Below, in pieces: positions 5,928-11,427 of a DNA stretch of 11,427 nt. The DNA is from Firmicutes bacterium UBA1393 (GTDB taxonomy: Bacteria; Bacillota; DTU025): assembly GCA_002305255.1 (NCBI GenBank), contig DBQN01000013.1, positions 47,810-59,236 on the forward strand, given 5' to 3'. Below the pieces are notes generated by a model. It was not told the DNA's origin and ran no database searches. It was given only the letters and a program-made list of their open reading frames with translations. Within the stretch, counting starts at the first letter, position 1; each line of letters begins with the position of its first letter. Position numbers and translations under genes: made by a program.

Positions 5928-6961
5928 AGCGACCTGGGATCCCAGTACGTTGCAGCTTTCATCGTGGGCACGTTCGATACCCAGTCTATGGCCATGACGT
6001 TATAGTCCAGGTGCCACAGGGCGCGCCGTGCCAGCACCCTGCTCTCAGGGTCGACGGGCGATGCACCTGCGGCCAGGTAGTGTACACCCTCTTCCCGAGC
6101 CATGTTGTTGACCTCGGCGAGCACGCAGGCAAGATCCTCCGGGCTGTCGCCGGCGATTACATCGAGCACGTTCCACACGCGCAGTTCCTTGCCGAGCTCT
6201 GGGATGTAGGGGATCGGAAGGAACTTGCTGAGCGGGCGCGCCATGGGGCCTGCCACGCTGAAAAGCCGGGGCATCTTTTCGACGCGCCTGCGCTCGTCAA
6301 GGGATGTGTCGATTACCAGCGCCGATGCCCGGCCACACGTGACTCTGGCCTTTACGTTCCGGTCGTACACTGCCTGGAGGAGCTCGGTGTCGTCGATGTG
6401 GGGCCACAGGTCATGCCCGCTGAACCTCGCGGCGATCTCGTCGCTGTAGCTCGCGACTTCCACCCTCCGGCTTATCTTGACGTCGCCACGCACAGCCTTC
6501 TTCGGCATCACGGGTATGGTGAAATGCGTGTACACAGCGCGCCGGGTCACGCCCATCCTGCTGAAGATGGCCATTGGGCGTGAGTTATCTTCCTTCACGT
6601 AGCCGAATAGCATCTCAACGCCGTCATCCTTAAGCCGCTTCTCAAGGTGTTTCCACACTATGAAGAGGGCCTTCGACAGTCCGCCGGAGGCTTGTGCGTT
6701 GTTGCGCAGGTCGAACATGTAGGCAGCCTTGCGGTACTCCCCGCCGACCTTTACGGTCACAGGCGCCGCAGCCATCACTCCGAGCAGCGTGCCGTCGGTC
6801 TCATTCTCGCCCACCAGCACCAGAGGGTTCTCGAACTTGTACGCTCTATGGAAGAAAGTCGTTCGCTCTTCGGCCAGGCGCAGTCTGTCTCCCTGGGCAG
6901 AAGCAGACTCTATCTTAAGCAATGCGCTATCGTCGGCAGGTACTGCTTCTCGAACCTTCAT
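5924..6961 (-). CDS. GNAT family N-acetyltransferase, two-part
   Basis: The protein has 345 aa, about twice a single GNAT domain. The N-terminal half is a recognisable GNAT fold: VREAVPADDSALLKIE (3-18), LLGVMAAAPVTV, and an acetyl-CoA loop with Gln90-Ala-Ser-Gly-Gly followed by LSKAL, ending at IFSRMGV. The C-terminal half has a second, weaker GNAT-like pattern (ELRVWNVLDVIA, then a helix and HYLAAGASPVDPES ... ALWHLDYNVMAIDW), so a tandem architecture is likely. It should acetylate an amine, but the substrate is unknown. A GAGGCGG ribosome site precedes the ATG. It starts 18 bp after the transporter stop and is probably in that operon. Its stop codon shares the CTAG at 5924-5927 with the convergent hydrolase. 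Confidence 0.85.
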   Translation of the reverse strand: MKVREAVPADDSALLKIESASAQGDRLRLAEERTTFFHRAYKFENPLVLVGENETDGTLLGVMAAAPVTVKVGGEYRKAAYMFDLRNNAQASGGLSKALFIVWKHLEKRLKDDGVEMLFGYVKEDNSRPMAIFSRMGVTRRAVYTHFTIPVMPKKAVRGDVKISRRVEVASYSDEIAARFSGHDLWPHIDDTELLQAVYDRNVKARVTCGRASALVIDTSLDERRRVEKMPRLFSVAGPMARPLSKFLPIPYIPELGKELRVWNVLDVIAGDSPEDLACVLAEVNNMAREEGVHYLAAGASPVDPESRVLARRALWHLDYNVMAIDWVSNVPTMKAATYWDPRSL

Positions 6962-6979
6962 CTTGACATCCGCCTCTCG

Positions 6980-8191
6980 CTACAACATTGTGATGGCGGC
7001 ATACGCCAGCACGCCCACGTAGAACAGCACGATGCTCACCCTGAATGGCACTGAGAACAGCACTCCGCAGGTGAACTCCGGCTGGCGCTGGTTGCGGGCT
7101 CTTGCCCGAAGGAGAATCGGTATCGGTAGTACCGCGAGGACTACTCCACCGACGGCGCCGGCGGTTGAGATCATGTCGCCGAAGTCGAATCTCTGAGTGA
7201 ACACCAGGGCAACCGAGGGGGCCACGGTTATCACGAAGGCCACAACACGGGAGGAGAGCGCTGTTTCCGACTTGAAGCCCAGGGCCTCGATGACATTCCC
7301 CATTGCCGACAGTGCGCTGCTCCAGAAGGACGTGAGCAAGGCCAGAAGGGCGAAGCTGTTGATGGCCGCCCAGATGGGCACGCCCAGGGCACGTCCCCAT
7401 GATACAGTGACCACTTCGCTGATGGCGTCGAAGGGCTGGAGTCCGAAGATGGCCGCGCAGAACACCATCAGGAAGCCGAGGTTGATGGCGAGGCTGACGA
7501 ATATGACCCCGGGGATGCGGTCGGGTTCATGCGACAGTCCGCGAACGACCTCGGGCACCAGCGCCTGAGACATTGACGTGAAGATGCCCACAGGCAGGGC
7601 GGCGGCCATGGCGCCGGGCACGAACCTTGCCAGGCGGGCGAACTCGAAATCAGGATGGGTCGTCGAGGTGAACGCGAACACGAGGAGCGCTGCGCCCATG
7701 ATCATGCTCGCCCACTGCTGGGCGATGCCGGTGGCCTTTAGGCCAAGCCAGACCACTGCCGCGCCAGGCACCACGAACATGAGACCCGCTATGACAGGAT
7801 TCACAGGGATGAAGGCCGCGATGATCTCGGCACCGCCGATGACGTAGGCGGTGAGGGAGGGTATCGCTATCCCGGCCGTCAGCAGGGCCATGATCAGCAC
7901 CCAGAGGGCGCCGTTCTTCTGGTCGTGCATGTACTCACGCATGAGACCGACAAGCTGTGTAGGACGTCTTGTTCTGAGCATGATCTCGGCGACATATAAA
8001 TGTGAGACAAGCGAGAAGAGTGTTGTGACAATTGCGACACATGCCGCCCCGGGGTACCCGGCGGCGCGGGCAGCGTATGGGAGTGAGAGAATAGCCGCCC
8101 CAACGTTGCCGCCGACCATAATCATCACTGCCTGGAACAGGGTTAATCGCCTGATTGCGAGCACGCCTTGTGCAAAGCTAGTGTCGGGCAT
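6980..8191 (-). CDS. Amino acid permease of the aromatic amino acid (Trp/Tyr) type
   Basis: The protein has 403 aa with about 11 hydrophobic segments. The first helix has the signature of HAAAP/Trp_Tyr_perm carriers of the APC superfamily: FQAVMIMVGGNVGAAILSLP then YAARAAGYPGA, with the glycine-rich unwound helix that binds substrate in this fold. Later helices (VLIMALLTAGIAIPSLTAYV, then a GIFTSMSQALVPEVVRGLS segment) fit the same family. It probably imports an aromatic or other hydrophobic amino acid by ion symport; the exact substrate is not determinable. I chose ATG 8191, which has AAGGAG 11 bases upstream, over an ATG at 8326 that would add 45 non-family residues across the intergenic hairpin. 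The GNAT gene follows 18 bp downstream. Confidence 0.85.
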   Translation of the reverse strand: MPDTSFAQGVLAIRRLTLFQAVMIMVGGNVGAAILSLPYAARAAGYPGAACVAIVTTLFSLVSHLYVAEIMLRTRRPTQLVGLMREYMHDQKNGALWVLIMALLTAGIAIPSLTAYVIGGAEIIAAFIPVNPVIAGLMFVVPGAAVVWLGLKATGIAQQWASMIMGAALLVFAFTSTTHPDFEFARLARFVPGAMAAALPVGIFTSMSQALVPEVVRGLSHEPDRIPGVIFVSLAINLGFLMVFCAAIFGLQPFDAISEVVTVSWGRALGVPIWAAINSFALLALLTSFWSSALSAMGNVIEALGFKSETALSSRVVAFVITVAPSVALVFTQRFDFGDMISTAGAVGGVVLAVLPIPILLRARARNQRQPEFTCGVLFSVPFRVSIVLFYVGVLAYAAITML

Positions 8192-8261
8192 CGTGGCTGC
8201 AGCTCCTTGCGTCGTTGAATAGCGCGATATCCAAACTAAATTTGACGCGCGTGTTCGAAAT

Positions 8262-8292
8262 CCTGCGGGATAAACGGGGATTTGCCCGCAGG
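8262..8292 (-). promoter_or_regulatory. Hairpin in the upstream region of the transporter gene
   Basis: CCTGCGGG (8262-8269) and CCCGCAGG (8285-8292) form a perfect 8-bp stem with a 15-nt loop, about 70 bp before the transporter start. It could be a leader structure or binding site. No T-box motif (TGGNACCGCG-like) is present, and no T-run follows. Confidence 0.4.
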
Positions 8293-8316
8293 CACCTAGC
8301 CCGGGGCGACGTTTCT

Positions 8317-8328
8317 CGGTGATCACCG
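8317..8328. promoter_or_regulatory. Perfect 12-bp palindrome in the divergent intergenic region
   Basis: CGGTGATCACCG is its own reverse complement. It lies between the transporter and the plus-strand operon, 43 bp upstream of the -35 of the latter. Position and symmetry fit a dimeric regulator site; no regulator gene is nearby. Confidence 0.4.
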
Positions 8329-8371
8329 TGCGTTGTTACCGAATCGTACCACAAAACATGGATACTTCGAG

Positions 8372-8401
8372 TTGCACACGGTTTTCGTGCGTTGGTATAC
8401 T
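8372..8401 (+). promoter_or_regulatory. Sigma-70-type promoter of the plus-strand operon
   Basis: TTGCAC (8372-8377) and TATACT (8396-8401) are separated by 18 bp. Transcription would start near 8408, about 36 nt before the ATG, with GGGGAGG at 8429-8435 as ribosome site. This suggests expression by the main sigma factor. Confidence 0.65.
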
Positions 8402-8443
8402 CCGATTGAACTCCTACTCTGCTCCAGAGGGGAGGCCGGCTAA

Positions 8444-9658
8444 ATGATACACTACATAGCCACAGTCGTGGTCCTCAGCGTTCCCGTGTCGTGGACATGC
8501 GTCCGTCTCGCGATTCCCCTCCTCCGTCGGAGTCAGGAGGGAGCCACTGCGCCCCTGACCATTGCGTCAGCCGCGGCGTTTCTCATGTGCGTCATTGCGG
8601 CAGTATGGGCCGCTGTCGGACGAGCTGCCGTGCCGGCAGCTTCGCTGGCCATGTTCTGGGCCATTGCGTCGGCGGTTCTGATGATGGCGCTCAAAGCAAC
8701 CGAAGCAACCGAAGCGACCGACGCAACCGGCGGAGCCGGGCGGTCGGGGATGGGCTCGCAGGGGGCGGGGAAGATGACGGCGGCGGCAGAAGCCGCGGCG
8801 CCGGAGGCGGCTGCTGCCCCGGAGGCGGCTGCGTCGGAGGTTGCCGCGACTGCGGCTGCGGTGCCAGCGACTGCGCTCGAGCCTGCCGGTAAGTCGGGGA
8901 GCCGGGGGGCGGCGGGCTTACCCAGTGGGTCGCGGAGGCGCGCAGTCACTCGTGCGGTTCGCGCCGGCGGGCGTGCCGCAGCGACTGCCGTGCGCGCTGC
9001 TGGAGTTGGGGTGGCGGGCGCGATTATGGGTCTCATGAGGTCGGTGGCGACCGCGACTCGCCGTACCGCAAAGTTGGCCCGCGTGGCGGGCAAGGTGGCG
9101 CGCTCAGCGGCTCGTGTGATGCGGTCGGTTGTGCGTGGTGGGCGCTCGACTGCGGGGGCGACGCGCACTCGCGTTCGCGCTCACACCCGGGCCCGACCCC
9201 GCGCCGGCGCCGACGCCCACGCCGGAGCCGGCGGTGGTGGTGGTGCCCAGGCCGAGGCTGAGGCTGGCATCGAGCAGGTACCTGGTGTTCGCGCCGATGC
9301 TGCCCGGTCCGACTCGATGCCTGCCGGGGCTGGCGGAGATGCGGCGGTCGCACCCGACGACAGTTCGCCTGGGCAGGGTCAGCCGCCTCCGGTGTATCAC
9401 GTTGAGGGCGGCGACATTGAAGGCCAGCTCAGATGGGTCATGGCGCAGCTGTGCACGTCAGAGGTGGTGCGCGATCCGAACAGGAAGAGGCAGCTCATTG
9501 AGTTGCAGCGACGCCTCCATTCAATGCAGGCGGCACAGGCTGCGGCGGCGGCCTGCTCAGAGGTGGATCCTGTCAGCGTCGAGCGATTCTACGATCAGCG
9601 GACTAGCAGACTAAATGCCTTGCTCGGGAGGGAATTGACGGATGATTCACGCACTTGA
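8444..9658 (+). CDS. Unrecognised membrane protein with Arg/Ala-rich tract
   Basis: The protein has 404 aa and I do not recognise the family. Three predicted membrane helices lie at about 3-27, 37-58 and 62-83. A low-complexity linker follows: four ATx repeats from a 9-bp DNA repeat (85-96), then AAPEAA-type repeats to about 145. Residues 164-255 form a polycationic tract with about 22 Arg, 2 Lys and no Asp or Glu, rich in Ala, Val, Gly and Thr, much like bacterial histone-H1-like tails. A Gly/Ala/Asp linker (255-320) leads to a more ordinary predicted helical C-terminus (about 325-400: DIEGQLRWVMAQL, then RKRQLIELQRRLHSM). A strong promoter and ribosome site precede it, and the PRC-barrel gene overlaps its end by 17 bp. 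Other frames are open through the same region because of base composition, but only this one has helices, ribosome site and coupling. Confidence 0.75.
   Translation: MIHYIATVVVLSVPVSWTCVRLAIPLLRRSQEGATAPLTIASAAAFLMCVIAAVWAAVGRAAVPAASLAMFWAIASAVLMMALKATEATEATDATGGAGRSGMGSQGAGKMTAAAEAAAPEAAAAPEAAASEVAATAAAVPATALEPAGKSGSRGAAGLPSGSRRRAVTRAVRAGGRAAATAVRAAGVGVAGAIMGLMRSVATATRRTAKLARVAGKVARSAARVMRSVVRGGRSTAGATRTRVRAHTRARPRAGADAHAGAGGGGGAQAEAEAGIEQVPGVRADAARSDSMPAGAGGDAAVAPDDSSPGQGQPPPVYHVEGGDIEGQLRWVMAQLCTSEVVRDPNRKRQLIELQRRLHSMQAAQAAAAACSEVDPVSVERFYDQRTSRLNALLGRELTDDSRT
8696..8731 (+). repeat. Four tandem 9-bp repeats within the Arg/Ala-rich gene
   Basis: The unit GCAACCGAA occurs twice exactly (8696-8713) and twice with changes (GCGACCGAC, GCAACCGGC), encoding ATE-ATE-ATD-ATG. 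Such in-frame repeats can vary in number by slippage, so linker length may differ between strains. Confidence 0.7.
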
Positions 9659-10151
9659 ACTGACCGGACGGCAGGTTCTCACAATCGATGAGGGGGCGGC
9701 TGCGGGCAAGGTAAGCGGGGTGTTGATCAACTCCATAACGGGGGAAGTCGCTGCCCTTGTGGTAGCACTGAACGACAGATTTGAATCGCCTAGGGCGGTG
9801 CCGGTCTCGCTGGTGCAGGGTGTCGGCGATGACGCAGTCGTAATTGAGAATTCATCCGCACTCATAGAGTTCGGCCAGTCTCCAGAGCTCAAAGCGATGG
9901 GACGGCTGGATTCACAGATCCGCGGTCTCCCTGTGATAACCGTAGTGGGCAAGGCCCTGGGCCGAGTGGCCGACCTGGTTATCAACATGGACACCGGTCG
10001 GGTAGAAGCCTTTGATGTGGAGCCCGAGCCCGGCGCAGCGCACGGCCTGCTTGAAGCGAAGTCGGTCGCCACCATCGGGCGCGATGCGATAATCGCCACG
10101 ACCCACGCGACGCTCGCGACTTCTCAGGGAGGCGGGGGCGATAGGGCATGA
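9642..10151 (+). CDS. Protein with two PRC-barrel domains
   Basis: The protein has 169 aa made of two consecutive PRC-barrel-like units, about 4-78 and 84-160. Each starts with a short-strand pattern (LTGRQVLTI; then IRGLPVITVVGKALG) and has the typical K/R-V-x-D/G-V-I/V-N turn and a GxVxAxxV strand (GKVSGVLINSITGEVAALVV; GRVADLVINMDTGRVEAFDV). Known relatives include the photosystem reaction centre H C-terminal domain, RimM and small Firmicutes proteins such as YlmC; the domain mediates protein or RNA contacts. No signal peptide or helix is present, so it is cytoplasmic or on the inner membrane face. GGGAGGG at 9626-9632 sets the ATG. It overlaps the upstream gene by 17 bp and the downstream gene by ATGA, implying co-translation with both. 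Confidence 0.88.
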   Translation: MIHALELTGRQVLTIDEGAAAGKVSGVLINSITGEVAALVVALNDRFESPRAVPVSLVQGVGDDAVVIENSSALIEFGQSPELKAMGRLDSQIRGLPVITVVGKALGRVADLVINMDTGRVEAFDVEPEPGAAHGLLEAKSVATIGRDAIIATTHATLATSQGGGGDRA

Positions 10152-11299
10152 GCGGTCCGTGGCACAGGCCCGACTGGCGCGGCGGGTGCTTTGGTTTCCT
10201 TGCCGTCGCCCTGGCATGCACCGTGTCTTTCGCGGTGGTGGCAGCCGTGCCGGTGCCCATCACCATCATGGGTGAGCGGGTCGAGGTGCCGGCCGGCACC
10301 ACGGTGGCGGCGGCGCTGGGAGAGGGGCGGCAGCCAGAGGCGGGTGACCTCATCGACGTAGACGGTGAGATACTCGAGGCCGGCGCCGGCATGCCGGGAG
10401 TATACCTGCTCAACGGCTTGCAGTGCTCGCCCGACGCCCAGGTGCGCCCGGGCGATTATGTCGATGTTAGACCGGGTGACGATATCGTGGAGACTATAGT
10501 AATAGAAGAACAGCTCACGCCGGCGCCGATGGAACTCAGAGGCAGCGGATCCTTCGTTGTCGTGCGAGACCAGGGCCAGCCCGCGAGAACCACTGTCAGC
10601 CGCGGGGTTGTGACAGGGCGCGTGCTGGGCCAGGAGGAGCGGACCACCGCCACGCCGCTGTCGGTGATGAGGGTGCAGTACCGTCTGAGCGGGAAGAGAG
10701 TCGTGCTGACGTTGGATGACGGCCCATCGAGGCCATATACCTCTCAGATCCTCGATGTGCTTAAGGCAGAGGGCGTGCCAGCGGTCTTCTTCATGCTGGG
10801 AGCGAACGTCGCTGCCAGGCCCGACCTGGTGAAGCGGATCGCTGAAGAAGGCCATGAGCTGGCCAATCACGGCTACTCGCACACACTCGACGAACAGTCG
10901 GATCAGGCCGAAATCGAGGAAGAGATCGCGAAGACCGCGCGGGCCGTCGAGGCTGCAACCGGCTCTACGACAACGTGGTTTCGCCCGCCGGGCGGCGCGC
11001 TCAGCGCGAACATGGTTCGGGCCGCACAGGAGCAGAACCACAGGATAGCACTGTGGAACGTCGATTCGCTCGACTGGAGCACAGCCAGAGGACGACCGAG
11101 CGCCGACGCCATCGAGGCCAGGGTGCTCAACCCTATGCCCGAATCAGGCTCGGTGCTGCTCTTCCACGACGGTGGCGGCAACAGGCTCGCGACGGTGCAG
11201 GCATTGTCCAGGATCATCCGAACGCTGAAAGACAAGGGTTACGAGTTCTGCACGCTGACCCAGCTGGCGGAGGCCGCCGGGCTGAGACTGGGGTCGTAG
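10148..11299 (+). CDS. Membrane-anchored polysaccharide deacetylase (CE4/NodB family)
   Basis: The protein has 383 aa. An N-terminal signal anchor lies at about 13-34. Residues 36-122 look like a small beta-grasp domain (VPAGTTVAAAL, a LLNG turn, VRPGDYVDVRPGDD), an add-on seen before some Firmicutes deacetylases. The NodB domain is at about 185-375 with all five CE4 motifs: TLDDGPS (Asp190, Asp191), NHGYSH (His241 and His245 as metal ligands), WFRPPGG, LWNVDSLDW and VLLFHDGGG (His340). It should therefore be an active metal-dependent deacetylase acting outside the membrane on N-acetylated cell-wall glycan, as PdaA/PdaB-type enzymes do on spore or vegetative peptidoglycan. Whether this one is spore-specific cannot be told. 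The start overlaps the PRC-barrel stop as ATGA. Confidence 0.92.
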   Translation: MSGPWHRPDWRGGCFGFLAVALACTVSFAVVAAVPVPITIMGERVEVPAGTTVAAALGEGRQPEAGDLIDVDGEILEAGAGMPGVYLLNGLQCSPDAQVRPGDYVDVRPGDDIVETIVIEEQLTPAPMELRGSGSFVVVRDQGQPARTTVSRGVVTGRVLGQEERTTATPLSVMRVQYRLSGKRVVLTLDDGPSRPYTSQILDVLKAEGVPAVFFMLGANVAARPDLVKRIAEEGHELANHGYSHTLDEQSDQAEIEEEIAKTARAVEAATGSTTTWFRPPGGALSANMVRAAQEQNHRIALWNVDSLDWSTARGRPSADAIEARVLNPMPESGSVLLFHDGGGNRLATVQALSRIIRTLKDKGYEFCTLTQLAEAAGLRLGS

Positions 11300-11346
11300 C
11301 GGGGCGCGGCGCGGTGGCGAGTGGGCGGGCCGGCGGGCGAGGGGCT

Positions 11347-11427
11347 TTACCCCGGTTTCCTCAGATAGCGGAGCCCTTTCCTTTCGAAATCGAGGTAAAG
11401 GTTCGCCTTATCTCTCAGAATCGAGGT
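11347..11427 (-). CDS. Probable 3' end of a minus-strand gene, cut by the window edge
   Basis: A minus-strand frame is open from the window edge to TAA at 11347-11349, giving 26 residues that include LYLDFERKGLRYLRKPG. The amphipathic, charged composition and ordinary codon use look like a protein C-terminus, and base composition is less GC-extreme than in the preceding 48 bp. It would converge on the deacetylase gene. It is too short to identify, and an open frame of this length can arise by chance. Confidence 0.4.
   Translation of the reverse strand, partial: TSILRDKANLYLDFERKGLRYLRKPG

Noticed and set aside
8192..8443. T-box riboswitch ahead of the amino acid transporter
   Set aside because: No TGGNACCGCG-type antitermination motif and no terminator with a T-run; a nearby TGGTACGA does not fit.
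8533..9168. Minus-strand frame of 211 codons opposite the Arg/Ala-rich gene
   Set aside because: Alanine/threonine low complexity mirroring the opposite strand, no ribosome site seen and no neighbour support.
10124..11041. Minus-strand frame of 305 codons opposite the deacetylase
   Set aside because: The plus strand has all five CE4 motifs in frame; the minus product is Arg/His-rich without recognisable features.
11341..11353. Terminator after the deacetylase gene (GGGG-CTTTA-CCCC)
   Set aside because: The stem is only 4 bp with no T-run, and it overlaps the possible stop of the minus-strand edge gene.

Overview
The window is GC-rich bacterial chromosomal DNA. Strong AGGAGG-type ribosome sites, TTG starts, a NusG-II/Gx gene pair, a CE4 polysaccharide deacetylase and a tandem PRC-barrel protein together suggest a high-GC member of the Bacillota (Firmicutes), possibly of Limnochordia or Clostridia type. 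No marker gene fixes the taxon, so this is inference.

Layout. Bases 1-671 carry no convincing gene. They hold at least two diverged tandem copies of a 261-bp unit and the start of a third, with a perfectly preserved hairpin in the two full copies. Bases 672-3507 form a tightly packed minus-strand operon. In transcription order it encodes a membrane-anchored DUF3108-like protein, a DedA/VTT membrane protein, a Gx-family membrane protein, a NusG domain II protein and a 54-aa small protein. Gaps are 1 bp, 11 bp, a 4-bp overlap and 53 bp. An extended -10 promoter precedes the operon.

From 3691 the plus strand has a two-gene unit: a DUF362 protein with two 4Fe-4S motifs and an alpha/beta hydrolase. 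It runs tail to tail into a minus-strand pair, an aromatic-amino-acid-type transporter followed by a two-part GNAT acetyltransferase. The two units share a CTAG that supplies both stop codons.

A 252-bp divergent intergenic region (8192-8443) with a good sigma-70 promoter, a hairpin and a perfect 12-bp palindrome separates the transporter from a plus-strand operon (8444-11299). That operon encodes an unrecognised membrane protein with a long Arg/Ala-rich, histone-H1-like tract, a double PRC-barrel protein and a membrane-anchored CE4 deacetylase, all overlapping at start and stop. At the right edge a minus-strand frame looks like the C-terminus of one more gene.

The most unusual item is the operon at 8444-11299: a three-helix membrane protein with an about 90-residue polycationic tract lacking acidic residues, translationally coupled to a PRC-barrel protein and a cell-wall deacetylase. 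An envelope or sporulation role is plausible but not shown. Other points worth a second look are the repeat array with its conserved hairpin, the 54-aa gene, and the ambiguous start of the DUF3108-like gene.
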